DNA of 51,714 nucleotides. It comes from Alsobacter soli. GTDB taxonomy: Bacteria > Pseudomonadota > Alphaproteobacteria > Rhizobiales > Beijerinckiaceae. Shown here one piece after another: positions 18,152 to 28,046 of this stretch (the first letter of the stretch is position 1; every line of letters begins with the position of its first letter). The stretch is taken from the NCBI GenBank assembly GCA_945883115.1, contig CAMCXA010000013.1, positions 1 through 51,714 of the forward strand, read 5' to 3'. The notes beneath the pieces are model-generated. The model ran no database searches, was not told the origin of the DNA, and was given only the letters and a program-made list of their open reading frames with translations. Position numbers and translations under genes: made by a program.

Positions 18152-18923
18152 TATCGGCCCTGATCGGCACGTGATCCGACGGTTTTTCCCAAGCACGGAC
18201 GTGTTTGTCGATCTCGCAGGCGACCAATTTGTCCGCAGCTTGCGGCGACAGCAGCAGATGATCGATGCGGATACCATTGTTTTTCGGCCAAGCTCCTGCC
18301 TGATAATCCCAGAATGTAAAAACGCCTTTTTGATCACTGCACGCGCGGAAGGCGTCGGTGAAGCCGAGGTTGAGCAGTTCCTGAAATTTGGCGCGAGTCT
18401 GCGGGATAAAAAGCGCGTCATTCAACCAGCTGGCCGGATCTTTTGCATCCGAAGGTGCCGGAATGACGTTATAATCTCCGGCAAGTACCAACGGCTCCTC
18501 CAAAGTGAGCAGATGACGTGCGCGGGCGATCAAGCGGTCGAACCAAGCAATCTTGTAGGTGTATTTTTCGGTGCCGAGCGGGTTGCCGTTCGGCAAATAG
18601 AGCGAAACGATTCGAACGACACCCTGCGGCAACGAAACCAAAGCCTCGATGTAGCGGGCCTGTTCATCCTGATCATCGCCGGGGAGACCGCGCGTTACGT
18701 CCTCAAGCTGATATTTCGAAAGAAGTGCGACGCCGTTGAAGGTTTTCTGGCCGAGGACCGCAATATTGTAGCCGAGCGATTCGATTTCCGCGGTTGGAAA
18801 CGTATCTTCGGTGCATTTGAGTTCCTGAAGACAGACGATATCCGGACTTGTTTCCTTGAGCCAGGCGACGAGATGCTCGGTCCGTTGGCGAACCGAATTG
18901 ACGTTCCATGAAGCAATACGCAT
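18141..18923 (-). CDS. xthA: Exodeoxyribonuclease III
   Basis: This 260-aa AP endonuclease/3' exonuclease acts in base excision repair. Family motifs are MRIASWNVNSVRQR at the N-terminus, CLQELKC with the metal-binding Glu, GDYNVIP, and the C-terminal RIDHLLLSP and PSDHVPI with the catalytic His. ATG 18923 gives the family start. It is convergent with and overlaps the exoR-like gene by 11 bp. Confidence 0.95.
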   Translation of the reverse strand: MRIASWNVNSVRQRTEHLVAWLKETSPDIVCLQELKCTEDTFPTAEIESLGYNIAVLGQKTFNGVALLSKYQLEDVTRGLPGDDQDEQARYIEALVSLPQGVVRIVSLYLPNGNPLGTEKYTYKIAWFDRLIARARHLLTLEEPLVLAGDYNVIPAPSDAKDPASWLNDALFIPQTRAKFQELLNLGFTDAFRACSDQKGVFTFWDYQAGAWPKNNGIRIDHLLLSPQAADKLVACEIDKHVRAWEKPSDHVPIRADITV

Positions 18924-19100
18924 GGCTGCTAGTCTCACTGAAATCAAGATGAGCGAGGGTAGCATCCAAGGTACAGCTTGGCGAGTTAAGAGAAAAAATA
19001 AATCAATTGGCGCTATAATGCGGTGCAATCGGTTCTCTCTTTATGGGGTGCTCTTGACTCTCGGCGCGCCGAGGTGTCTCACGGCTCGCAACTTTGACGC

Positions 19101-20063
19101 ATGGTGACCAAAATGGGTGCAGCTTTTGTTTTTCCGGGGCAGGGGAGCCAGTTTGTCGGGATGGGGCAGGCGCTTCATGCTGCATTTCCCGTTGCTCGAC
19201 AGGTATTCGAGGAAGTCGACGCTGCATTGGGGCAGAAACTCTCCGGATTGATGTTCGAGGGACCTGAGGCGGAGTTGACGCTTACGGCGAACGCGCAACC
19301 CGCATTGATGGCTGTGAGCCTTGCAACCAAGCGGGTGCTGGAAAGTGAAACGGGGCTTGATCTCAAAAAGCATGTTTCATTTGTAGCCGGGCACTCGCTG
19401 GGTGAATATTCGGCGCTGGCGGCGGCGGGTACGCTGACAATTACGGATACGGCCTTGCTGCTCCGAGTTCGCGGGAGCGCGATGCAGGCGGCGGTTCCGG
19501 CGGGACTGGGCGCGATGGCAGCTCTCATCGGGCTCGATTTTGCGGATGCGGCGGCGGTCGCAAAAGAAGCAGCGCAGGGCGACGTTTGTCAGGCCGCGAA
19601 TGATAATGGTGGCGGGCAGGTGGTCATTTCGGGGCACAGGGCTGCTGTGGAACGGGCGATGGAACTGGCGAAGCTCAAGGGAGCAAAACGCGCTATTCTG
19701 TTGCCGGTATCCGCGCCTTTCCACTGCACGCTGATGTCTCCTGCGGCGGATGCGATGCGGGATGCGCTAGCCGGGGTTTCGCTGATGCCACCAAAAATTC
19801 CGGTGGTATGCAATGTTCTCGCCGGTCCGAGCTCTGATCCCGACGAAATCCGTACAAATCTGGTGCGTCAGGTGACAGGAACGGTAAGATGGCGCGAGAG
19901 TGTCCAGTGGATGGGCGCACAGGGTATCGACCGCTTTTTTGAAATTGGTGCGGGCAAGGTTTTGACAGGTTTGTTGAAGCGGATTGTGCCGGATGCGCAG
20001 GGTTTTTCGATGGGCAGCCCCGAGGACATTGCGGCTTTTCCGGATGCGTTGGGTCTTACTTAG
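19101..20063 (+). CDS. fabD: Malonyl-CoA:ACP transacylase
   Basis: This 320-aa enzyme loads malonate onto ACP for fatty acid synthesis. The start AFVFPGQGSQFVGMG and the nucleophile S99 in GHSLGEYSAL are diagnostic, and the C-terminal FFEIGAGKVLTGLLKRI is typical. Either ATG 19101 or ATG 19113 could be the true start; the latter has GGTGA a few bases before it. It is the first gene of fabD-fabG-acpP-fabF-mltG-gmk, 11 bp before fabG. Confidence 0.96.
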   Translation: MVTKMGAAFVFPGQGSQFVGMGQALHAAFPVARQVFEEVDAALGQKLSGLMFEGPEAELTLTANAQPALMAVSLATKRVLESETGLDLKKHVSFVAGHSLGEYSALAAAGTLTITDTALLLRVRGSAMQAAVPAGLGAMAALIGLDFADAAAVAKEAAQGDVCQAANDNGGGQVVISGHRAAVERAMELAKLKGAKRAILLPVSAPFHCTLMSPAADAMRDALAGVSLMPPKIPVVCNVLAGPSSDPDEIRTNLVRQVTGTVRWRESVQWMGAQGIDRFFEIGAGKVLTGLLKRIVPDAQGFSMGSPEDIAAFPDALGLT

Positions 20064-20074
20064 GAGCTTCGGAC

Positions 20075-20812
20075 ATGTTTGATCTTTCAGGGCGGACAGC
20101 GCTTGTAACAGGAGCATCTGGCGGCATTGGCGGTGCGATTGCCAGGGCGTTGCATGCGCAAGGTGCCGTGGTTTCACTATCGGGAACGCGGGAGGCGGCA
20201 CTCCAGCAGCTTGCGGACGAATTGGGCAGCCGGGTGCACGTATTTCCGTGCAACCTTGCCGACAAGACAGCGCTTGACGGCTTGATTGCGAGCGCCGAGA
20301 CGGCGATGGGCGGACTGGATATTCTTGTGAACAATGCCGGTGTGACACGCGATAATCTCTTTATCCGGATGAAGGACGAGGAATGGGATCAGGTGCTCCG
20401 CGTCAATCTCGATTCGGCTTTTTATCTGACGCGTGCCGCAGTCAAAAACATGATGCGGCGGCGGTTCGGCCGTGTGATTTTTATTACCTCCGTTGTCGGT
20501 TCCATGGGGAATCCGGGGCAGGCGAATTACGCAGCGTCTAAAGCAGCGATTTCCGCGATGGCGAAGTCGGTGGGGCAGGAAGTTGCGAGTCGCAATATCA
20601 CACTGAACTGCATTGCGCCGGGCTTTATCCAGACGCCCATGACAGATGTTTTGAACGAGAAGCAAACTGAAGCGATGTTGCAGCGCATCCCTGCCGGGCG
20701 GTATGGAACGCCTGACGAGGTGGCGTCAACAGCGGTTTTTCTTGCGAGCAACGAAGCGGCTTATGTGACGGGCCAGACAGTGCATGTTAATGGCGGAATG
20801 ATCATGATCTGA
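20075..20812 (+). CDS. fabG: 3-oxoacyl-ACP reductase FabG
   Basis: This 245-aa NADPH-dependent SDR reduces 3-ketoacyl-ACP. Motifs are TGASGGIG, NNAGVTRDN, Ser in ITSVVGSMGNPGQ and the active-site YAASK. The sequence around GVTRDNLFIRMKDEEWD is typical of true FabG. An AGGAGC ribosome site precedes ATG 20075. It follows fabD and precedes acpP by 254 bp. Confidence 0.96.
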   Translation: MFDLSGRTALVTGASGGIGGAIARALHAQGAVVSLSGTREAALQQLADELGSRVHVFPCNLADKTALDGLIASAETAMGGLDILVNNAGVTRDNLFIRMKDEEWDQVLRVNLDSAFYLTRAAVKNMMRRRFGRVIFITSVVGSMGNPGQANYAASKAAISAMAKSVGQEVASRNITLNCIAPGFIQTPMTDVLNEKQTEAMLQRIPAGRYGTPDEVASTAVFLASNEAAYVTGQTVHVNGGMIMI

Positions 20813-21066
20813 ACGGGTTAGCCCGGAGATTTAATGTTTTTTCTTGGGTCCCAGACCGGTTCGTTTTCTGTATTATACTGCAATAAATTTTTGTTAGATC
20901 GCGTATAAGGGGTTGACGATTGCGCTTCAAAGTCGTTTGACGTGAGTTGAGTTTACCGGTTTTTAACCGTGGTTGCATTGTTGTCGGTTGCCGGGTCATC
21001 CGGTGGGAGGCGGCGTGTGGCAAACGTTGGAAAGCCGCCGTTCAGTCGAAAGCATGAGGGTTAATT
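20813..21066. other. fabG-acpP intergenic region
   Basis: These 254 bp probably carry the separate acpP promoter. TTGACG occurs twice (near 20913 and 20939) but neither has a good -10 at the right distance. Shortly after the fabG stop there is a short CGGG-TTAG-CCCG hairpin and, further on, TTTTTT, a weak terminator candidate at best. Confidence 0.4.
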
Positions 21067-21303
21067 ATGAGTGATATCGCAGCGCGCGTTAATAAGATCG
21101 TGATCGAGCATTTGGGTGTTGATGCCGACAAGGTGATTGAGAGCGCAAATTTCATTGATGATCTTGGCGCAGACAGTCTCGACACGGTCGAACTCGTGAT
21201 GGCTTTTGAAGAAGAGTTCAGCGTCGAGATTCCGGATGATGCGGCGGAAACAATCCGCACGGTTGGCGACGCTGTCGCTTTCATCTCGAAGAAGTCAGCC
21301 TGA
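21067..21303 (+). CDS. acpP: Acyl carrier protein
   Basis: This 78-aa acidic carrier has the 4'-phosphopantetheine attachment site S37 in [13 protein letters not shown]. The sequence [19 protein letters not shown] is typical of alphaproteobacterial AcpP. A GAGGGT ribosome site precedes it. It lies between fabG and fabF. Confidence 0.98.
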   Translation: MSDIAARVNKIVIEHLGVDADKVIESANFIDDLGADSLDTVELVMAFEEEFSVEIPDDAAETIRTVGDAVAFISKKSA

Positions 21304-21350
21304 GTTCAGGCCTGCTTCGACTCAACTGATTGTTCCGGGGGGCTCCTTCC

Positions 21351-22616
21351 ATGCGTCGTGTGGTGATCACAGGGATGGGCATGGTGGGTCCACTCGGAAT
21401 GGGTGTTGAACACTCGTGGAAGCGCCTGATTGCCGGCGAGAGTGGCGCTGCCCGCGTCTCCCGGATCGATGTCTCCGACATTGCCTCGCAGATTGCCTGC
21501 GAAATTCCGAGGGGCGATGGCTCCAACGGAACGTTCAATCCCGATCAGTGGATGGATCCGAAGGACCAGCGCAAGGTGGACGAGTTTATCGTTTACGGTC
21601 TTGCGGCAGCTGGCGAGGCGCTTCGGGATGCAAACTGGGCACCGGAAAGCCACGAGGATCAAACCCGCACCGGAGTTTTGGTCGGTTCGGGCATTGGCGG
21701 CATTGGCGGAATTTATGATGCCTCGGTGACTTTGCTCGAAAAGGGACCGCGTCGCATTTCGCCGTTCTTTATTCCGGGGCGGATCATCAATCTCGCATCA
21801 GGTTATATTTCGATTGCGCACGGGCTGAAGGGCCCGAATCACTCGGTTGCGACGGCGTGTTCGACAGGTGCGCATGCGATTGGCGATGCGGGCCGTCTCA
21901 TCATGCTCGGTGATGCCGATGTGATGGTGGCGGGTGGTGCGGAATCGCCGATCAACCGATTGTCGCTTGCGGGATTCTGTGCCTGTCGGGCGCTCTCTAC
22001 CGGTTTTAACGAAACTCCTGAGAAGGCTTCGCGCCCCTATGATCGCGATCGCGACGGTTTTGTGATGGGCGAGGGGGCCGGAATTGTAGTGCTCGAAGCG
22101 CTGGAGCACGCTTTGGCGCGTGGCGCGAAGATTTATGGGGAATTGGTGGGGTACGGGCTTTCGGGCGACGCGTACCACATCACGTCACCGGCGGAAGATG
22201 GCGACGGTGCGTTCCGGTGCATGACAGCAGCGCTGAAGCGCGCCGGTGTTTCGGCGGAAGATGTGGATTATGTGAATGCGCACGGAACATCGACACCGTT
22301 GGGTGACGAGATCGAGCTCAGGGCGGTTGAGCGATTGCTTGGAAGTCGCCGCAATTCGGTCGCAATGTCGGCAACAAAATCGGCTACAGGACATTTGCTT
22401 GGTGCTGCCGGGGCGATTGAGGCGATTTTTTCGGTATTGGCAATCCGCGACGGAATTGTTCCGCCAACGCTCAATCTGGATCATCCGTCGGTTGAAACAT
22501 CGATCGATCTTGTGCCGCATACTGCGAAGAAGCGGAAAGTTGATATTGCTCTGTCCAATTCATTCGGGTTTGGTGGCACAAATGCGTCGCTTGTTTTCCG
22601 GCGGTACGAAGCGTGA
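21351..22616 (+). CDS. fabF: 3-oxoacyl-ACP synthase II (FabF)
   Basis: This 421-aa condensing enzyme elongates acyl-ACP. The catalytic triad is Cys in VATACSTGAHAIG, His in NAHGTSTPLGD and His in KSATGHLLGAAG. The N-terminus MRRVVITGMGMVGPLG and the C-terminal NSFGFGGTNASLVF are diagnostic. ATG 21351 is preferred over a TTG at 21330. It lies 47 bp after acpP. Confidence 0.97.
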   Translation: MRRVVITGMGMVGPLGMGVEHSWKRLIAGESGAARVSRIDVSDIASQIACEIPRGDGSNGTFNPDQWMDPKDQRKVDEFIVYGLAAAGEALRDANWAPESHEDQTRTGVLVGSGIGGIGGIYDASVTLLEKGPRRISPFFIPGRIINLASGYISIAHGLKGPNHSVATACSTGAHAIGDAGRLIMLGDADVMVAGGAESPINRLSLAGFCACRALSTGFNETPEKASRPYDRDRDGFVMGEGAGIVVLEALEHALARGAKIYGELVGYGLSGDAYHITSPAEDGDGAFRCMTAALKRAGVSAEDVDYVNAHGTSTPLGDEIELRAVERLLGSRRNSVAMSATKSATGHLLGAAGAIEAIFSVLAIRDGIVPPTLNLDHPSVETSIDLVPHTAKKRKVDIALSNSFGFGGTNASLVFRRYEA

Positions 22617-22690
22617 CCGAGATTTGCTTGTGATGCCGGGAGCGCGGGGTAATACCTGCCTAACGTATCCAGTTTTGAGGCGAGGCGACC

Positions 22691-23995
22691 ATGCTTGACG
22701 CGATGCGCCCGGAGACAGATTTGCCAGAGAAAGAGACGCCGAAGCCGAGGCGTTTTTTCAACAGGCTTGTGCCGAAGAGCCCCTCTGCAGCCATTTTACC
22801 CGAATCGGTACCGTTGCCGCCTGCGCGGCCTGAAAAGGAGCGCCCCGAGCGCCCGCTAACCAATTTTCTCAGCGGGTTGATGTCGTTTATTGTGATTGTT
22901 GCACTCCTTGTGCTGGCCATTGTGGCGATGGTCGAACGCAGCTTCACGGCGCCGGGGCCATTGGAGGCCGAAAAGGTTGTGATCGTTCGGGGCGGAACCT
23001 CCGACGTCATCGACCAGCTGGAGCGGGAAGGCATTATCGACCAGTCGTTTTTGCTAGCGCTCGGGTGGCAATTGGGCGGCAAGGCGTCACTCATCAAGGC
23101 GGGCGAATATGCGTTCAAGGCAAGGGTGAGCCTTTCCGAGGTGACGGATATTCTCGTCGAGGGTAAATCGGTGTTGCATGCGCTCACGCTCCCCGAAGGT
23201 CTGACGAGCTCGCAGATTGTCGAGCGGCTGATGCGGGACGAGATTTTGTCGGGTGAGGTGCGCGAAATTCCAAAGGAAGGCACGCTGCTGCCCGAGACAT
23301 ACAAGTTCACGCGCGGCATGACACGAACCCAATTGCTGGACCGGATGGCGCAGGAGCAAGCACGGGCGGTGAAGGAAATCTGGGAAAGGCGGTCGCAGGA
23401 TTTGCCGATCAGTAGCCCGCAAGAAATGGTCATTCTGGCTTCGCTTGTGGAGAAGGAGACGGGCAAGGCGGATGAGCGGCCCCGTGTCGCCGGTGTCTTT
23501 ATCAACCGGCTGAACAAGCAAATGAAGTTGCAATCCGACCCGACGATTGTTTACGGGCTTGTCGGGGGCAAGGGTACGCTCGGGAGAGCAATCCTGAAGA
23601 GCGAGATTGATAGCCCGACGCCTTACAATACCTATGTGATCCCCGGTCTTCCAATCGGGCCGATCACAAATCCCGGAAAAGCGGCGCTTGAAGCGGTGGT
23701 CAATCCATCGCGGACGAAAGATCTGTATTTCGTTGCGGACGGAACCGGCGGGCACGCTTTTGCGGAAACACTGGAACAGCATAACAAGAATGTTCAAAAG
23801 TGGCGACAGATCGAAGCGGACAGCGTTGACTCCACGGCAGGCGCATTGGCACCTCCGCCGGTTGAAGCAAAGCCCGCAACACCGCCAAAGCCAGCAGTTG
23901 AAGCGCCAATTCAGCAAGCTCCGCCCAAGGTAACGACGCCAGCCAAGCCTACGGCCAAGGCACCTGTGAAAAAAAAGGTTCCGCCTGCCAACTGA
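22691..23995 (+). CDS. mltG: Endolytic transglycosylase MltG
   Basis: This 434-aa inner-membrane lytic transglycosylase terminates peptidoglycan strands. A Pro-rich cytoplasmic N-terminus of about 60 residues is followed by one membrane helix (LMSFIVIVALLVLAIVAMV), a LysM-like subdomain and the YceG domain. The catalytic Glu is E254 in ILASLVEKETG. NKQMKLQSDPTIVYGL and PYNTYVIPGLPIGPI are family hallmarks. A long Pro/Ala/Lys tail (about 45 residues) ends the protein, a common but variable alphaproteobacterial extension. It lies 63 bp before gmk; the yicC gene often found between them is missing. Confidence 0.95.
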   Translation: MLDAMRPETDLPEKETPKPRRFFNRLVPKSPSAAILPESVPLPPARPEKERPERPLTNFLSGLMSFIVIVALLVLAIVAMVERSFTAPGPLEAEKVVIVRGGTSDVIDQLEREGIIDQSFLLALGWQLGGKASLIKAGEYAFKARVSLSEVTDILVEGKSVLHALTLPEGLTSSQIVERLMRDEILSGEVREIPKEGTLLPETYKFTRGMTRTQLLDRMAQEQARAVKEIWERRSQDLPISSPQEMVILASLVEKETGKADERPRVAGVFINRLNKQMKLQSDPTIVYGLVGGKGTLGRAILKSEIDSPTPYNTYVIPGLPIGPITNPGKAALEAVVNPSRTKDLYFVADGTGGHAFAETLEQHNKNVQKWRQIEADSVDSTAGALAPPPVEAKPATPPKPAVEAPIQQAPPKVTTPAKPTAKAPVKKKVPPAN

Positions 23996-24058
23996 CGGGA
24001 CGCCGGGGGCGGAACGACGGGTGGCGGAACAAAGATCACGATCGGATTTTCAGCGACC

Positions 24059-24712
24059 ATGACACTTCATCTGAGTAATCCCCAAATCAAGCGGCGCGGA
24101 TTGATGCTGGTGCTGTCGTCGCCCTCCGGTGCAGGGAAGACGACTTTGACCCGTCTGTTGCGCGAGCGGGAGGCTTCGCTGTCATTGTCGATCTCTGTTA
24201 CGACGCGGGAGCGGCGTCCGAGCGAGGTCGAGGGAAGCCATTACTATTTCATTTCCGAGACTGAATTCAGGGATTTGCAGACACGCGGGGATTTGCTGGA
24301 ATCCGCCTTTGTGCATGGCAATCATTATGGCTCTCCGCGCAAGCCGATCGAGAAGGCTCTCTCGGAAGGAAAGGATATTCTTTTCGATATTGATTATCAG
24401 GGGGCGCGGCAGATTGCGTCAAAGGCACCGGACGATGTTGTGACGGTGTTCATATTGCCGCCGTCGATCACGGAGTTGCGGACGCGACTTGAGCGCCGAG
24501 CTGAAGATTCGGGCGAGGTGATTGATAGGCGGTTAGCAGCAGCCAAGCAGGAAATCAGCCGTTGGGAAGATTATAATTACGTGTTGGTCAATGATGATCT
24601 CGACAAGACATTTGCGCAATTACGCGCGCTGCTGGCGGCCGAAAGACTCAAGCGGGAACGGCAGGTGGGGCTTTCGAGTTTTGTTGCCGGACTGCTTGGT
24701 GATTTACCCTGA
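24059..24712 (+). CDS. gmk: Guanylate kinase
   Basis: This 217-aa enzyme phosphorylates GMP to GDP. The P-loop is SSPSGAGKTTL, followed by the GMP-binding SVTTRERRPSEVEGSHYYF segment and LFDIDYQGARQI. It has the usual length. It is the last gene of the fab-mltG-gmk run and converges on rsmA; an inverted repeat spans its stop codon. Confidence 0.96.
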   Translation: MTLHLSNPQIKRRGLMLVLSSPSGAGKTTLTRLLREREASLSLSISVTTRERRPSEVEGSHYYFISETEFRDLQTRGDLLESAFVHGNHYGSPRKPIEKALSEGKDILFDIDYQGARQIASKAPDDVVTVFILPPSITELRTRLERRAEDSGEVIDRRLAAAKQEISRWEDYNYVLVNDDLDKTFAQLRALLAAERLKRERQVGLSSFVAGLLGDLP

Positions 24713-24721
24713 AATCAGGGT
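24706..24721. terminator. Short inverted repeat at gmk/rsmA junction
   Basis: ACCCTGA-AA-TCAGGGT covers the gmk stop codon and lies just before the convergent rsmA stop. It has no T tract on either side, so it is at best a weak bidirectional terminator. Confidence 0.3.
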
Positions 24722-24724
24722 CAA

Positions 24725-25582
24725 TCAGACCGTGCCGGATTTGAGCTGACGATAACGCTGCGCGAGCGTTACGAATTGCATGACGGAGAGCGTTTCCGCG
24801 CGTGCCGTTTCATCAATACCGGTGTTTGCCAGAAGTGCCGCCGGATCGACGCCCATTCCCTTGAGGCTCTGACGGAGCATTTTTCGTCGTTGGCCGAATG
24901 CATTGCGCGTGACGGCTTCGAGATCTGATTGCAGGCAGGGCAGCGGGTCTGTTCGCGGCACGAGGTGCACGATGCTGGATGTGACTTTCGGGGGCGGTAT
25001 GAAGGCGCTCGGGGATACGTCGAACAGAAGCCTTACCTCTGTTCGCCAGGTGCTGAAAACAGCGAGACGACCATATTCGCGCGGATCTTCGGGCGTTGCA
25101 ACAATCCGTAACGCGACTTCGCGCTGGAACATGAGTGTCATGCTCTCGTAGAAGGGCGGCCATGGCTCGACGCCAATCCAACGGGTCAGGAGTTCGGTGC
25201 CAATGTTATAGGGCAGATTGCTGGCAATTTTGATGTGTTTGTGCCCGGAAAACCTGTTCCAGTCGATTGAGAGCGCGTCCTCGTTCAGAATGGTCATGAG
25301 GCCGGGGTAATGCGCGGATATTTCTTCGAGCGCGGGGATGAAACGGGGGTCTTTCTCGATGACGATTATCTTCTTCGGGGAAAGGGCCAATATTGCGCGG
25401 GTGAGGCCGCCCGGGCCCGGGCCGACTTCAATGACGGTCGTCTCCGGCGTGATGCCGGCGGAGCGGGCGATGCGGGAGGTGAGGTTGAGGTCGAACAGAT
25501 AATTCTGCCCAAGCGCCTTTGATGCCTGCAATTCGAAGCGGCGGATAACGTCCCTGAGGGGGGGGAGCGTATCTATCGACAT
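24725..25582 (-). CDS. rsmA: 16S rRNA m6(2)A1518/A1519 dimethyltransferase
   Basis: This 285-aa KsgA/RsmA methyltransferase makes N6-dimethyladenosines near the 3' end of 16S rRNA. The N-terminal [16 protein letters not shown], the SAM motif [16 protein letters not shown] and the catalytic [11 protein letters not shown] are clear. The ATG lies 22 bp after the lptD stop. In many alphaproteobacteria surA and pdxA stand between lptD and rsmA; here they are absent. Confidence 0.96.
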   Translation of the reverse strand: MSIDTLPPLRDVIRRFELQASKALGQNYLFDLNLTSRIARSAGITPETTVIEVGPGPGGLTRAILALSPKKIIVIEKDPRFIPALEEISAHYPGLMTILNEDALSIDWNRFSGHKHIKIASNLPYNIGTELLTRWIGVEPWPPFYESMTLMFQREVALRIVATPEDPREYGRLAVFSTWRTEVRLLFDVSPSAFIPPPKVTSSIVHLVPRTDPLPCLQSDLEAVTRNAFGQRRKMLRQSLKGMGVDPAALLANTGIDETARAETLSVMQFVTLAQRYRQLKSGTV

Positions 25583-25604
25583 TCGGGATTGCGGGGCAAT
25601 GCGG

Positions 25605-28004
25605 TCAATTTGAAGTGCCAGTGCTTGCGGTCGATCTTTGCTCGAATTGAAAAGCGCCCAGCGTTCTGAATGTTATTGAAAGCCAGAGGGTTTGCTCGCC
25701 TTCCTCGGTGCCGGTGAGCAACTCTTCCCTGCTATTGTACGACAAAGCGACGGTGGTGCATTCGTTATTATAGCCAAATCCCATGCCGTAATAGGCGAGG
25801 TTGGTCGAGTAGACTGTATCTTTTGCCAGATAGAACAGGGCGTTACCGAATACGTTCCAGTTTTCGTCGATTTTGTAACTGCTGCCGACACCGAGACCAT
25901 CGCGGTTTTCGGCGATCCCTGCATCCGGTTGCGCGGCAAAAAATGCATAGTTCAAACTTGTTGACAGTTTGTCGAAGGTGGCACGGGTTTCGAGCTCCAG
26001 CCGCTTTGTTGTGAGATCATTTTCGTCGAAACGGGCCCGTGCGGTGAAGGAATAGTCCTGTGTGGGTACAAGCTGAAGGCGGGAAATATAGTCCGACTGG
26101 TTCGTATCCAGACCGGATTGCAAACCCTCCAATGCAAGACCGCGACTGGCAAAGGAATTTGAACCGGACAGATGAAAGGACTGGCCGAGCAATAGATTGG
26201 CGTAGGCGCCATTGTTCAGGTTTAGCGTGTACTGACCGCCAATATTGGCGCGCACACCGCCCTCGATGCGGTCATAGCCGGAAAATTTGTCGACAGAGAA
26301 CAGATTTGTATCATCGAAAACAAGGCTCTGGGCGTCTTCATTCGGAAACTTGCCAGTGTTTGTCTCGTTCGGACGGGCGATGAGCTGGACGATTGGCTCA
26401 AATTGCTGGGTGATATGTTCGCCGGGGCTAATGAATGGATAACGGTAGGTGACACCGACCGTGCCCATGGTACGGGATAATGGTTCGTCGGTGTTGGAGA
26501 TAAGTGCATCTTGCTGCTGGTTTGCCGTGCTCGAATCGCTCAATGTCGAGAATGCAAAATCGAGGCGGGCTGAGCTGAAGGGTGTCCAGGACTGGCCGAG
26601 ATCATCAATGAAGGTTCGGCGCCACGCGAGTTGGGTAGTGTATCGGGCATAATTGCCGCCAACACCGCGCAGATAACAATTTGTAGAGGTGGGCAAGAGT
26701 GAATTGCAAGTTCCGGTCAGAGTGCCGTAATCGGCTTCCTCGCGGGTTACGTGGAGAAAATTGGCGGTGAGATCGAATTCGCCCTCTATGCCGGAGGGTC
26801 CGGAAAAGCGGCGGTCATAATCGAGTACCGGCAGGATATAGGGTTGGTAGGTCTGGTTGTCGCCGCTCACAAGCGTTTTGAAGCTGTAGCCGCTCATGTT
26901 GAAGTAGCTGCGATCGCCGTCTCCTTGAAGGAAAGCTGTTGACGTCGACTCGTATTTGATGGTGCCGAGGTTGGTAACCGAAGGGCTATCGATTTTGTAG
27001 TTTTCCAGAAACCATTTGTCGGAGATTAGGGCTATATCCCACCCCCAATGCCAATTTTTGTTGATTGCCATTTTCCCGAATGTTTCGATATAGCCGCGCT
27101 CGATCATGTCACCCGGCCCGTTATCGCCTGTCAGAAACTCTCCCGGGTTCTCCTGGGATATACCTGCTACGCGAAGCGTGTAGGAGCCACCATCAAGTAA
27201 TTGGCGCCATTCAAGCGCACCGAGAAACCCCTGTCGTGAAAAATAACTGGGTGAGAGCGTGAGATCATAATCGGGTGCGAGATTGATGAAATAGGATCCC
27301 GAAAGGCTTGCGCCGAAAGTCGACGAGTATCCGGGACTGACGAAGAGTAGTCCGGTCTTCTTTTTGACGTCCGGATCGGGAGCCGACAAATAGGGCGAGT
27401 AGAAGACGGGTACACCGAGTAATTCGAAACGTGCATCCTCGTAATAAATCATCTGTTCTGTTGTATTGTGGATGATGCGTTTTGCCCTGATCTGCCAGAA
27501 TGCCGGTTTTGCCGGATCTTCCTTGCAGGCGTCGCAGGCCGTGTAGGTTCCCTTTTCGAAGACGAGCACATCACTTCCGATGCGCTCGGCACGGGGGGAG
27601 ACGAAATGGGTTTTGTCGATCGTGTCGATGCGCAAAGACTTTATGAAGCCGTCGCGGAAATCATCCGACAATTCAAACGTTTCGCCATACGCGACATCGC
27701 CGCCGGGTTCAGTGAGTTTCGCATGACCCGACGCAGTTACCCTCTTTGTCTTCTGGTCGTAAGTAACAATGTCCGCTTCAAGGATCTTTCCCTTGTAATA
27801 GAGCTTCACATTGCCGGAGGCAGAAACACGTTCATTGTCGCGGTCATATACAAGTTCATCGGCATCGATCACGAGCGGTTTAGGCTCTTCTGTCGAGGAT
27901 GATTTTGCAGGTTGAGGGGAGGTTTTTTCGACAGCATGAAGCGGCATGGCGACGAGCAAGCTGCCAATTAAAAATGCGAGACTGAGCGAACGACCAAACG
28001 CCAT
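25605..28004 (-). CDS. lptD: LPS assembly outer-membrane protein LptD
   Basis: This 799-aa outer-membrane barrel inserts LPS into the outer leaflet together with LptE. A signal peptide ([18 protein letters not shown]) and an OstA/LptA-like beta-jellyroll ([25 protein letters not shown]) come first. A Cys pair follows in [26 protein letters not shown], then the barrel ending in an aromatic-rich strand ([15 protein letters not shown]). Additional Cys residues occur near [11 protein letters not shown] and NNECTT; which pairs form disulfides is not clear. An AAAGGA site abuts the ATG. It is the third gene of lptF-lptG-lptD-rsmA. Confidence 0.95.
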   Translation of the reverse strand: MAFGRSLSLAFLIGSLLVAMPLHAVEKTSPQPAKSSSTEEPKPLVIDADELVYDRDNERVSASGNVKLYYKGKILEADIVTYDQKTKRVTASGHAKLTEPGGDVAYGETFELSDDFRDGFIKSLRIDTIDKTHFVSPRAERIGSDVLVFEKGTYTACDACKEDPAKPAFWQIRAKRIIHNTTEQMIYYEDARFELLGVPVFYSPYLSAPDPDVKKKTGLLFVSPGYSSTFGASLSGSYFINLAPDYDLTLSPSYFSRQGFLGALEWRQLLDGGSYTLRVAGISQENPGEFLTGDNGPGDMIERGYIETFGKMAINKNWHWGWDIALISDKWFLENYKIDSPSVTNLGTIKYESTSTAFLQGDGDRSYFNMSGYSFKTLVSGDNQTYQPYILPVLDYDRRFSGPSGIEGEFDLTANFLHVTREEADYGTLTGTCNSLLPTSTNCYLRGVGGNYARYTTQLAWRRTFIDDLGQSWTPFSSARLDFAFSTLSDSSTANQQQDALISNTDEPLSRTMGTVGVTYRYPFISPGEHITQQFEPIVQLIARPNETNTGKFPNEDAQSLVFDDTNLFSVDKFSGYDRIEGGVRANIGGQYTLNLNNGAYANLLLGQSFHLSGSNSFASRGLALEGLQSGLDTNQSDYISRLQLVPTQDYSFTARARFDENDLTTKRLELETRATFDKLSTSLNYAFFAAQPDAGIAENRDGLGVGSSYKIDENWNVFGNALFYLAKDTVYSTNLAYYGMGFGYNNECTTVALSYNSREELLTGTEEGEQTLWLSITFRTLGAFQFEQRSTASTGTSN

Positions 28005-28046
28005 TCCTTTAGGATACTCCGAATTATGGTTAGCTCTATCTTAACG

